Shown piece after piece: positions 16,070 to 23,403 of a DNA stretch of 27,655 nucleotides. The notes beneath the pieces were generated by a model, which saw nothing but the letters and a program-made list of their open reading frames with translations, was not told the origin of the DNA and ran no database searches. Within the stretch, counting starts at the first letter, position 1; each line of letters begins with the position of its first letter. The translations under genes were made by a program, and so were the position numbers. The stretch comes from a virus, in the IMG/VR virus record IMGVR_UViG_3300024518_004998, positions 1 through 27,655 of that record. One strand, written 5' to 3'.

Positions 16070-17965
16070 ATGGTTACAACCCGAAATTCTCTATTCTATC
16101 GTAAGAATAGGCCTAGGCGTTTAAGATATAATAGAATTGTCTCGGCGACAGCAGCCAGTATCCCTATTGTATCTAATTTTAATTTACCTGTAGAAGTTTT
16201 ATCCTCTATAGCCCTTAATAGTAATATCCCTCTTGAAGATTTGGGGAGTATTATTCTCAACCCATCCATGACAATAGAGGAGTTACTTGGATTAATAATT
16301 AATGATAGTATGAGAACCGAGGTTATAGGATCTCTCTCCCCTGCGATTAGTATCCCTTCAGAAGTATTAGGTTCATTATCTAATACAGAGAAGATATTAA
16401 TAGAGGTAATATCCCAGTTATCTTCAGTTAATGGTAATATTCCTATTGACTATATCTCCGGACTAATATTGAATAGTAAAATACCTGAGGAAGTGATTGG
16501 CTCATTGTTATCTAACACTTCATCACCTGTAGAGAATATCGGTTCTTTATCAAGTATAGATAAAGTTTTAATTGATTTAATATCACAATTGTCTAGTATC
16601 AATGGAAACTTGCCAGTTGATTATATCTCCGGGTTAATACTAAGTGATAAAATTTCCGAAGAAATAGTTGGATCTTTACTAACTAGTACAACCTCTCCTG
16701 TAGAGAATATCGGCTCCTTATCCAGGATAGATAAAATCTTAGTTGAGGTGTTGGCCTCTCTTGCTGCCCTTAACTTTAATCTTCCTACTGAAAACTTGCG
16801 GGGACTTTTATTGAATAATAAGGTTCAGGAAGAGATTCTTGGCTCCATAGCGATTAATTCAAATATACCTATAGACTCTATATTATCTCTTTCTAATATC
16901 CGAAAGATGGTTATTGAGCATTTAGGCGGGATTAGTGGTACTGATTCAGTTCCTGTGGAACTGCTAGGATCTATCCTTACTTCGGGTGATATTTTAATTG
17001 AAGTTAGAGGTAGTGCTATAATTACTACCCTTAGCAACATACCTATTGATATAATTGGTTCCCTTATCTCAAATGATACCTCTCCGGTAGAAAATTTAGG
17101 ATCTCTTTTAGATAATAATAAGAGTTTAATAGAAATTCTGGCAGGACTTCTTAGTAACAATAGTAGTCCCGTAGATAATTTAGCGGCGATTTTAGTTAAC
17201 GGATCAATTCCTGTAGAGGTAAGAGGAACGGCTCTATTAACAGCCCTAGGAAATATTCCGATAGAGATAATAGGGTCTATAAAGACTGACTCTAATATTG
17301 ATATTGAATATTTAGCGGCGATTTTAGTTAACGGATCAATTCCTGTAGAGGTAAGAGGAACGGCTCTATTAACAGCCCTAGGAAATATTCCAATAGAGAT
17401 CATTGGATCACTCCTCTCAAATAATATCTCTCCGGTAGAGAATTTAGGATCTCTTTTAGATAATAATAAGGGTTTAATAGAAATCCTGGCAGGACTTCTT
17501 AGTAACAATAGTAGTCCCGTAGATAATTTAGCGGCACTTGTTAGAGATAATAATATATCTATAGACAATTTGGCAAGTATTTTGCTTGACAGTTCAACCC
17601 CGACTGAAATAAGAGGGGCTCTCCTTGTAGAAGCCTTAAGGAATATTCCTCTAGAGGTCCTAGGGGTCATTTCTTCGGAAGATAAGATAAATATTGAGAC
17701 TATTAATAGTTTTCTTTCTACTTTATCTCTCTCTGTTGATTATTTATCAGGTCTAACCGGTAATGATTTGATTTTAACAGAGACTTTAGTGTATCTATTA
17801 GTAGATGATACTATCCCCATAGAGACCCGACTATTGTTTACGGCTTTCTTGGGAGACCTGTTAACCTGGACAGTCGAGTCTCGTGGAACAGATTGGACCA
17901 TTCCAACTAGTCCTACTGACTGGAGTTTATCAGAGCGTGGTAACAAGTGGAATGTAAAGAAGTAA
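16070..17965 (+). CDS. Giant 14-residue-repeat protein, probable fibre
   Basis: A 631-aa protein of three parts. Residues 1-38 form a basic head (NRPRRLRYNR). Residues 39-596 consist of about 39 tandem units of 14 residues (occasionally 15-16) with consensus [IS]P[IV]ExLGSLLxNxS. Residues 597-631 are a Trp-rich end with two related pieces, SRGTDWTIP and ERGNKWNVK. The repeat has a Pro at position 2, an acid at 4, a Gly/Ser at 7-8 and an Asn/Asp turn near 12, an architecture suited to a beta-solenoid or a trimeric triple-beta-spiral shaft like adenovirus fibre. I cannot name the family. The neighbours are virion proteins, so a head or tail fibre is the likely role. DNA-level duplications show that repeats were added recently. 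Confidence 0.75.
   Translation: MVTTRNSLFYRKNRPRRLRYNRIVSATAASIPIVSNFNLPVEVLSSIALNSNIPLEDLGSIILNPSMTIEELLGLIINDSMRTEVIGSLSPAISIPSEVLGSLSNTEKILIEVISQLSSVNGNIPIDYISGLILNSKIPEEVIGSLLSNTSSPVENIGSLSSIDKVLIDLISQLSSINGNLPVDYISGLILSDKISEEIVGSLLTSTTSPVENIGSLSRIDKILVEVLASLAALNFNLPTENLRGLLLNNKVQEEILGSIAINSNIPIDSILSLSNIRKMVIEHLGGISGTDSVPVELLGSILTSGDILIEVRGSAIITTLSNIPIDIIGSLISNDTSPVENLGSLLDNNKSLIEILAGLLSNNSSPVDNLAAILVNGSIPVEVRGTALLTALGNIPIEIIGSIKTDSNIDIEYLAAILVNGSIPVEVRGTALLTALGNIPIEIIGSLLSNNISPVENLGSLLDNNKGLIEILAGLLSNNSSPVDNLAALVRDNNISIDNLASILLDSSTPTEIRGALLVEALRNIPLEVLGVISSEDKINIETINSFLSTLSLSVDYLSGLTGNDLILTETLVYLLVDDTIPIETRLLFTAFLGDLLTWTVESRGTDWTIPTSPTDWSLSERGNKWNVKK
16184..17857 (+). repeat. Tandem array of about 39 coding repeats (42-nt unit)
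   Basis: The array encodes about 39 consecutive units. Each typical unit is 42 nt / 14 aa; eight units carry 1-2 extra residues, often before a new IP. Units alternate in a higher-order pattern (for example SPVENLGSLLDNNK, then LIEILAGLLSNNS, then SPVDNLAAILVNG, then IPVEVRGTALLTALGN), showing growth by multi-unit duplication. Confidence 0.85.
17081..17535 (+). repeat. Recent DNA-level duplications inside the repeat gene
   Basis: Two nested duplications are visible. An 82-nt stretch at 17178-17259 recurs exactly at 17310-17391 (offset 132 nt, three repeat units). About 107 nt at 17081-17187 recurs at 17429-17535 with only a few substitutions (offset 348 nt, eight units). Both offsets are whole numbers of codons and of units, so reading frame and repeat phase are kept. 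Confidence 0.9.
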
Positions 17966-17990
17966 ATAATAAAAATATTAGGAGTTAAAT

Positions 17991-18734
17991 ATGAGTATTA
18001 CAGCTAGTCAGATTGTAATGTATACTAGCCAAAATATGCCCGTTGATGATGCCACTACAAGTGGTGGAGCTATCAATAGTGGCATTCGAGTTGTTTTTGA
18101 TGATATAGCTGCTACTGATGTTGTTGAAGCTTCTGGGGCAGCCGCTGATTCTGGTACTATAACTATTACTGGGCGTAAATCAGATGGTGTAATTGCGACA
18201 GATAGTTTTGCTCTTAGTGGCACTACCATTGTTTCGGGATCTCAACAATTTGAAAGAATTTTAATAGTGGCCGTAGATGCTATTGCTTCTGGAAATATTG
18301 TTTTGAGAGACGCCGGAACGAATACAACCATTGGTACTATCCCGGTAACTGAGTCTGGATTCCGCAGACCATTTTATGATGCAACGGCGGCAGCCGCTGG
18401 TGGTAGTGATAAAGAATTGTATGAAAAAATCTTTGTTATGAATACAAATTCTACTTTAGCACTATTAAGTGCTACTGTTACAGAGATAGCTTCTGGCATT
18501 TATGCTAAGACAGCCTTTGCTCTAGAGAACACTTATGCCTCAACCCAATCTGTTGCAACACGAGTAACTGTTCCTACGGGCACAGGCCCTTATTCTAGTG
18601 GTGCCAGTGGCGTTCCTAGTAGTGATATTACAGCACTTAACTATCTAGGAATTTGGTTACAGCTAGATTTGAATGCTGGAGATGCCGCTCAAAATAGCTT
18701 CTATCAGTTGCAAGTAAATGGATCAACCACGTAA
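17991..18734 (+). CDS. Probable virion structural protein, beta-rich
   Basis: A 247-aa Ala/Ser/Thr/Gly-rich protein with AGGAG 9 nt before its ATG. The composition and alternating pattern (GTITITGRKSDG, GNIVLRDAGTNTTIGTIPV) suggest stacked beta strands as in phage structural proteins. A potential strand-turn region ends with YLGIWLQLDLNAGDAAQNSFYQLQV. No signal peptide, membrane helix or catalytic motif is visible. It follows the repeat-fibre gene by 25 nt and precedes a small Ig-like gene, so it may be a fibre base or tip or a capsid-surface protein. Exact role unknown. Confidence 0.55.
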   Translation: MSITASQIVMYTSQNMPVDDATTSGGAINSGIRVVFDDIAATDVVEASGAAADSGTITITGRKSDGVIATDSFALSGTTIVSGSQQFERILIVAVDAIASGNIVLRDAGTNTTIGTIPVTESGFRRPFYDATAAAAGGSDKELYEKIFVMNTNSTLALLSATVTEIASGIYAKTAFALENTYASTQSVATRVTVPTGTGPYSSGASGVPSSDITALNYLGIWLQLDLNAGDAAQNSFYQLQVNGSTT

Positions 18735-18746
18735 TACGGGGTTATT

Positions 18747-19073
18747 ATGAGTGTTACTGCTACAGAACGATTATGCAAACAGCCGAGTGAATCTCGCCTC
18801 TACAAGATGGAGTTTGGGAAGGTTCTTGATCTGGTTAATAGTGAAGCCATTTCTACTATAACTAGTATTACATCTGCCCAAAGAGATGGGACTGCTACGG
18901 ACCTAGCTATTTCATCATCTGGGATTGTTAGTGGCTTAGCTTCGGGAAGTAGTATTCAAATGAGTATTGCCTCAGGTACTACGGGAAGAGAATATCGTAT
19001 AGAAATATTAGTAACAACAACTACCTCCCAGATTTTAGAAGGGGATGGTATTTTGTTGGTAACAGATAGGTAA
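18747..19073 (+). CDS. Small Ig-like virion protein, possible fibre-tail adaptor
   Basis: A 108-aa protein. The C-terminal half (GTATDLAISSSGIVSGLASG, then SIASGTTGREYRIEI and a Thr-rich strand) matches the pattern of small Ig-like beta sandwiches found as phage fibre-tail adaptor proteins: hydrophobic strands, a G-T-T-G-x-x-Y turn and a closing LLVTD. It starts 12 nt after the previous stop and ends 4 nt before the next gene. Its place between surface proteins and the first neck gene fits an adaptor joining an appendage to the particle. Family assignment is from memory of the pattern and is tentative. Confidence 0.5.
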   Translation: MSVTATERLCKQPSESRLYKMEFGKVLDLVNSEAISTITSITSAQRDGTATDLAISSSGIVSGLASGSSIQMSIASGTTGREYRIEILVTTTTSQILEGDGILLVTDR

Positions 19074-19077
19074 AATT

Positions 19078-19575
19078 ATGGCGAGCTGGCAACGAACAAG
19101 TACTAAGATGCTACGTACAATGCTGAATGATGCGGGCTGCGGGGAAAGCACATATACGACTAGTCGTTTGGAGGACTTGCTGATAACTGCGGCCTACTTT
19201 ATTCCTGTAGATATTAATTTTAAAAATACATATGTCGTTGATGTGGAAGCCTTAACAATAACTCCGAGTCCTATTGGTCAAACAGATGGGCCGGAATTTA
19301 TTAACTTTATGGTGCTTAAGGCGGCGTGTTTAGTAGATGAGTCTAATTTTCGCACTAGTGCTTTATTGCAAGGTGTTAAAGCTCGGTGCGGTCCTGCTGT
19401 ACTAGAAACTAATAAGTATGGCGAGTTTTTAAAAGAACTACTGACAGAGGGGCCGTGCAAGGCATATGAAGACTTACAGCAAGCCTATAACTTTAGTTAT
19501 GACGGGACTAAAATAATTCGGGCGGTGATGTCACCGTTTGCATCAAATGATTTTGATCCTGGCCTAAACCGGTAG
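19078..19575 (+). CDS. Probable head-tail connector (adaptor) protein
   Basis: A 165-aa, mainly helical protein with no membrane segment. It begins with TKMLRTMLNDAGCGESTYTTSRLEDLLITAAYFIP, a helix-loop-helix pattern similar to gp6-like adaptors that dock under the portal. The end of the protein (KIIRAVMSPFASNDFDPGLNR) is well ordered and likely contacts another ring. It is the first of four genes leading to the tail tube gene, in the order adaptor, head closure, tail completion, terminator. The assignment rests on gene order and secondary-structure pattern. Confidence 0.5.
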   Translation: MASWQRTSTKMLRTMLNDAGCGESTYTTSRLEDLLITAAYFIPVDINFKNTYVVDVEALTITPSPIGQTDGPEFINFMVLKAACLVDESNFRTSALLQGVKARCGPAVLETNKYGEFLKELLTEGPCKAYEDLQQAYNFSYDGTKIIRAVMSPFASNDFDPGLNR

Positions 19576-19636
19576 TAATGGCTTTTTAGATAACAGTAAT
19601 CCGCATCGTGGTGGATATTATTAATTGGAGATATAA

Positions 19637-19861
19637 ATGACTATTATTATTTTTCAACCCAAAGGTGCTGGGACAGCTCACAAAGAAGGTTCTATTGTGG
19701 TTCAAGCTCCTAAAGGTTCTGGGACTCACTGGGGCTCTGCTAACTATACATTAACAGGTGTTCCTCTATCTGTACCGGGAGTAGCTACAGGTACAATCAA
19801 TGCTTCCTATAGCGGTCGATTTGATGATCCTCGCTACTATCAAGGTGATACATCGAGCTAA
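19637..19861 (+). CDS. Small hypothetical virion-associated protein
   Basis: A 74-aa protein with GGAG 8 nt before ATG. It contains a near-duplicate pair of short motifs, FQPKGAGTAHKEGS and QAPKGSGTHWGSA, both with PKG(A/S)GT, then a Gly/Ser/Thr-rich stretch and an acidic-aromatic end (RFDDPRYYQGD). It has no recognised family. It lies in the neck gene cluster, and the next start follows its stop by 4 nt. Confidence 0.55.
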   Translation: MTIIIFQPKGAGTAHKEGSIVVQAPKGSGTHWGSANYTLTGVPLSVPGVATGTINASYSGRFDDPRYYQGDTSS

Positions 19862-19865
19862 TTTT

Positions 19866-20009
19866 ATGATTAAATCCTTTAGAAGATTACGTGTTAAGTT
19901 TATTAATTTCCGCATATTTCTATTGAGATGGAGAATGTCCCGACTAGAACGAAGAGAGGGGCGTTTGGTACGAAGACGTACACGGCTATTAGGTTTATTG
20001 AAGGAATAG
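19866..20009 (+). CDS. Small very basic protein (47 aa)
   Basis: Begins MIKSFRRLRVKFINF and is rich in Arg and Lys, with a helical end (RLERREGRLVRRRTRLLGLLKE). The ATG at 19866 lies 4 nt after the preceding stop, and the product stops 1 nt before the next gene, so this start fits tight phage packing better than the upstream in-frame ATG at 19800, which would lie inside the preceding gene. The ribosome binding site (TCGAG) is weak. It may bind nucleic acid or a membrane, or be a non-functional filler. Being a real gene is likely but not certain. Confidence 0.5.
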   Translation: MIKSFRRLRVKFINFRIFLLRWRMSRLERREGRLVRRRTRLLGLLKE

Positions 20010-20010
20010 A

Positions 20011-20538
20011 ATGTCCCATAATATTTTTTCCGGTATTATTAATCAGAGTATGAAGACATTATATACTAATGTTTTTTCTGCTCTACTATATGATGACAGT
20101 ATTACTGTTCCTTGTACGATTAAGTATAGTGCAACTAAGTTTGAGGTCTGTGAAAATTGCATCTACGACAATATAGGCCAAAAATCCGCCAACAAGTTCC
20201 GTCCGGGAGGACCTATTCCATTTTCTTTTGGTGGCATCTGTCCTATGTGTAATGGGACGGGGAAGAGATCTTCAGAATCATCTGAGAATCTAAATTTAAT
20301 GATAATTTGGGACTATAAAGAATTTATCGGTGTGGGTACTGTTAATAACCCCGAGGGAATGATTCAGACGATCACGTTTATTGCAAATACCCCGAAATTA
20401 AAGAGGGCCGACGAACTATTAGCGGCCACAAATATCGGTGATTACGTTCGACATAGATTTCAACGTATATCGGAGCCGGAGCCATGTGGTTTAGAGGGTG
20501 ATAAATTTATTTCTGTTTTATGGAAGAGAATTGGTTAA
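20011..20538 (+). CDS. Zinc-knuckle neck protein, possible head closure
   Basis: A 175-aa protein. Two CxxC pairs (C47/C50 and C77/C80), the second in CPMCNGTGKR with a DnaJ-like CxxCxGxG form, should bind one zinc ion. The rest is beta-rich, with a conserved-looking LMIIWDYKEFIGVG and a polar C terminus. It lies second in the connector series, where head-closure proteins normally are. Zinc-stabilised neck proteins exist, but this family is not one I can name. Starts at ATG 1 nt after the previous stop; GAAGGAATAGA upstream is a usable ribosome binding site. Confidence 0.5.
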   Translation: MSHNIFSGIINQSMKTLYTNVFSALLYDDSITVPCTIKYSATKFEVCENCIYDNIGQKSANKFRPGGPIPFSFGGICPMCNGTGKRSSESSENLNLMIIWDYKEFIGVGTVNNPEGMIQTITFIANTPKLKRADELLAATNIGDYVRHRFQRISEPEPCGLEGDKFISVLWKRIG

Positions 20539-21179
20539 TGCTTAAAGCTTCTCTACGACTACCACGATTCGATGCAGAATTTAATAAGAATATAAAGAAC
20601 GAGATACGGAAAATAATTGCCCAAAACATAACAGGTATAACACACAGAATTCATAGCCGGATAGGTACTATAATAAGAGTTAGAATTCAAAACACCTTAG
20701 AATATCAGTCCTTATTCGGTGGTCAACTCCAGGCCGAATTAGGTATTCCTAACCCGGATGTTATTGAGAATATTATAAATACTTGGGCCTCGAATTTTTC
20801 AGTAAAATATAATTCAAGCGGTAGAGCTTTTGGTTCCTTGAATATAGGTCTTATCCAAGACGACTATACAGATGTTTTATCTTTACCGGAAGCATCTTTT
20901 TTTTATACTTCTGGTAATACCAGCGGAGTGATTGACTGGCTCCGCTGGTTATTGCTAGAGGGAAGCAACGTAATCGTTAGATCTTATGGATTCACAGGTA
21001 ATGAAACTCGTGGTAGTCGTACTGGTCTAGGTGTAATGGTTTCACGAGAAGGTGGAAGCTGGCGAGTGCCGCCGGAATTTGCTGGAACAGCCTCTGATAA
21101 TTTTGTCCTTAGGGCTCTACTAGCTATTGATAAAGACATAGATAGAGTAGTACAAGAAGAAATAGATAAGGGATTATAA
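20538..21179 (+). CDS. Probable tail completion / neck protein
   Basis: A 213-aa protein. The ATG at 20538 is preferred over the one at 20520 because it overlaps the previous stop as TAATG, the arrangement used repeatedly in this cluster, and has GGAAGAG 10 nt upstream. A helical N-terminal half (NIKNEIRKIIAQNITG, HRIHSRIGTIIRVRI) is followed by SRTGLGVMVSREGGSWRVPPEFAGT and an amphipathic end. The pattern resembles gp10-like or virion-morphogenesis neck proteins that join head and tail. This is inferred from order and architecture. Confidence 0.5.
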   Translation: MLKASLRLPRFDAEFNKNIKNEIRKIIAQNITGITHRIHSRIGTIIRVRIQNTLEYQSLFGGQLQAELGIPNPDVIENIINTWASNFSVKYNSSGRAFGSLNIGLIQDDYTDVLSLPEASFFYTSGNTSGVIDWLRWLLLEGSNVIVRSYGFTGNETRGSRTGLGVMVSREGGSWRVPPEFAGTASDNFVLRALLAIDKDIDRVVQEEIDKGL

Positions 21180-22129
21180 TGGCGGCCTCAAGTGATTATA
21201 CTAAATTTAATAATGTAACCCAGATCGGGCAATCATTGTTAATGTCCCAATTGGAGAGTAATCTAAAAACTTATTTAGATTGGGCTTTCCTTGCGGTGGG
21301 TGGTTTCACTAATGCTGAGACACCATCCTCCGGGGCATATGGCGGTACATTTGATAGACTAAGGCCGGTACAAGATTTTAACTATACTAATGGTCAAGTA
21401 TGGGAAGGACCTAGAAAAGACTGGGTTTGGGAAACTGGAGTTGAATACACTTCACAACCCACAGATATATCGGGAGTTTATATTGGTGGTACTTTATATG
21501 GTACAGGAGATGCTACATATGGTCATCATTATAATTATCCCCTAGGTAGAGTGATTTTTGATTCTGCTATAGCTACTACCTCTACTGTACAATTGGAGCA
21601 TAGTTATCGAAATGTTCAAGTATATATTGCCGATCAGGCTCCTTGGTGGGATGAACTACAGTATGATTCTTTCCGCGTCGATGATTCAACACTGCTGAAT
21701 GCGGGTTCGGGAAATTGGCAGATACTTGGCAATCATCGTGTGCAAATGCCAGCTGTTGTGGTTGAAGCAGTCCCTAGGAGAACCTTTAAACCGTATGAGA
21801 TGGGTAATGTTGGTCAGTATGTATATCAAGATGTTTTATTCCATATTTTAGCGGAGAGTCGCTGGTGGCGTAATAATCTTGTTGATACTTTATCTTTACA
21901 ACCTGATAGAACATTATGGATGTATGATGTTAATACTGCTACTGGAGCTTATCCATTAGATTTTCGTGGTATGAGAGTGGCTAGTCCTACAATGTATCCC
22001 GATTTACTTACAATTCACCCTTATAAAAAGATCCGATATTTTAATACAGTAGTAAGTGAGATGGCAACTAGAAGTAGCCGTTTATACGAAGGTACTGTGA
22101 GGGTCACTTTTGAGATCGTTGTCACCTAA
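21179..22129 (+). CDS. Probable tail terminator or tail-assembly virion protein
   Basis: A 316-aa beta-rich protein overlapping the previous stop by 1 nt (TAATG). It has aromatic/Gly turns such as WEGPRKDWVWETGV, YIGGTLYGTG, HHYNYPLGRVIFDSAIA and LEHSYRNVQVYIADQAPWW, and a C-terminal strand pattern ending YEGTVRVTFEIVVT, as expected of a subunit that adds to a sheet. No signal peptide. Gene order (directly before the tube gene, after tail completion) makes a terminator or tube-collar role likely; the family itself is not recognised. Confidence 0.5.
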   Translation: MAASSDYTKFNNVTQIGQSLLMSQLESNLKTYLDWAFLAVGGFTNAETPSSGAYGGTFDRLRPVQDFNYTNGQVWEGPRKDWVWETGVEYTSQPTDISGVYIGGTLYGTGDATYGHHYNYPLGRVIFDSAIATTSTVQLEHSYRNVQVYIADQAPWWDELQYDSFRVDDSTLLNAGSGNWQILGNHRVQMPAVVVEAVPRRTFKPYEMGNVGQYVYQDVLFHILAESRWWRNNLVDTLSLQPDRTLWMYDVNTATGAYPLDFRGMRVASPTMYPDLLTIHPYKKIRYFNTVVSEMATRSSRLYEGTVRVTFEIVVT

Positions 22130-22133
22130 AATC

Positions 22134-22173
22134 TGAAAAATGGTGTATTTAACAACGAGGTTACACTTTTTCA
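22134..22173 (+). terminator. Hairpin with T-run before tail tube gene
   Basis: TGAAAAA and GTGTA pair with TTTTTCA and TACAC (12 bp in total, 2-nt bulge) around a 14-nt loop. The T-run inside the 3' arm could end transcription. AT-rich and imperfect, so an attenuator or partial terminator is as likely as a full stop. It isolates the tube gene from the neck genes. Confidence 0.5.
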
Positions 22174-22190
22174 ATTAGGAGAAGAAATAA

Positions 22191-23333
22191 ATGGCTAATA
22201 ATAGAATCTACTATCCGATTCAGCAAGTAGCGTTCCGTAAGCCAGGAACAACTGTTTTTCGTGAAGCTCATGGTGTTCAATCCGTTGCTATCACGACTAC
22301 ATTTAACTTGGAACAAGCTTTTGAGCTAGGTCAACTAGCTATCTATGAAAATATTGAGGGGATTCCCGATGTCGAGGTCTCTTTAAGTAAAGTTTTAGAT
22401 GGTTACCAGTCCCTATTCACTCTAGCTGCGGCATCTAAAGCAGATGGAACAGTATTAGATGGACCTACTCTGGCTGAACGTGCTGTTGCTGAAACAATTA
22501 TGCAATTAGGTATATGGCCCGAGACTAATAATAATGTTAGTGCGAGCCCTGATGTTTATGTGGAAATGTCTGGTCTTACAGTGTCGTCTGTAGCCTTCAA
22601 TTTCCCTCTAGAAGATAATTTTTCTGAAGATATGACCATTGCTGGAAACAATAAAGTGTGGTCAAGCTATGGTGGAACATGTGCGGCACCTTGGACCCTG
22701 GCAGAAGTCACAGGTTCTCCGACCTTCGCATCTAATGATGACGGGCCTGCTGGTTCTGGTGGAGTAAACAGGCGGGAAAATATGAATTTCGCTACTACCT
22801 TAGCTCAAGCTAATGATGCAGATTATACTAGACTTCCCGGTGATATTTTTGGCGTAACAGCTAGTGGTGTTAAATCGGGTCAGTGTCGTGTAGCTTCCAT
22901 TACGGTATCTACTGACTTTGCTCGTGAAGATCTCTTTGAGTTAGGTGCTAGAAGCCCATATGCAAAAACTGTGACGTTCCCTGTTGAAGTTACTTCTGAC
23001 TTTGAAGTTACATCAGTGAGTGGTGATCGTGTTACAGCAATCGATGATTGTGCGGCAGCAGCATCATGTGTAAATGCTACTAATCTCACCGACCGGCCAA
23101 TCAGAATTACAACTTGTGAAGGTCTAAGATTGAATCTGGGAACCAAGAACAAGTTAGCTTCTGTTAGTTATGGAGGAGGAGATGCCGGTGGAGGTAATGT
23201 ATCAATGACTTATTCCTACACTACCTTTAATGACTTTACTGTTTTACACTCAGGCGATACATTTAATGCTAGTGGACAACAGTGGTGGAGTATCCGTTCT
23301 GGCTACATGAATGCGGCAACTCAGGCTGTATAA
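22191..23333 (+). CDS. Major tail tube protein
   Basis: A 380-aa protein with a strong AGGAG start and a strong terminator immediately after, both typical of a very abundant product. It starts with YYPIQQVAFRKPG and HGVQSVAITTTFNLEQAFELGQLAIYENIEGIPDVEVSLSK, which matches the beta-barrel tube-fold pattern (EGIPDVEVSL resembles strands that line up in the hexameric ring). Residues about 150-250 look like an additional Ig-like or surface domain. Since the three genes that follow lead to a tape measure gene, the tube call is supported by order. No tail sheath gene is next to it. Confidence 0.75.
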   Translation: MANNRIYYPIQQVAFRKPGTTVFREAHGVQSVAITTTFNLEQAFELGQLAIYENIEGIPDVEVSLSKVLDGYQSLFTLAAASKADGTVLDGPTLAERAVAETIMQLGIWPETNNNVSASPDVYVEMSGLTVSSVAFNFPLEDNFSEDMTIAGNNKVWSSYGGTCAAPWTLAEVTGSPTFASNDDGPAGSGGVNRRENMNFATTLAQANDADYTRLPGDIFGVTASGVKSGQCRVASITVSTDFAREDLFELGARSPYAKTVTFPVEVTSDFEVTSVSGDRVTAIDDCAAAASCVNATNLTDRPIRITTCEGLRLNLGTKNKLASVSYGGGDAGGGNVSMTYSYTTFNDFTVLHSGDTFNASGQQWWSIRSGYMNAATQAV

Positions 23334-23348
23334 TAATGATTAAAATTT

Positions 23349-23383
23349 AAGGGGGTGGGGGATACTCCTCTCCCCCTTTTTTC
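23349..23383 (+). terminator. Strong rho-independent terminator after tail tube gene
   Basis: AAGGGGGTGGGG pairs with TCTCCCCCTT around a short loop, with one T-T mismatch, and is followed by TTTTTTC. High GC content of the stem in an AT-rich genome marks it as a strong terminator. It would stop high-level tube transcription before the tail-assembly genes. Confidence 0.88.
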
Positions 23384-23403
23384 TTTCATAGGACAGGAAG
23401 AAT

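Noticed and set aside
16825-17670. Long open frame on the minus strand (281 codons)
   Set aside because: It is the mirror of the repeat gene; absence of stops follows from repeated codons, and it has no ribosome binding site or neighbour on that strand.
19576-19636. Inverted repeat ATCCGC...GTGGAT in the gap before 19637
   Set aside because: Only 6 bp with one G-U pair and no T-run after it; too weak to call a terminator.
20774-20781. TATAAATA, the T4 late promoter consensus
   Set aside because: It lies inside the tail-completion gene, no other clear copies precede operons, and AT-rich sequence makes a chance match likely.
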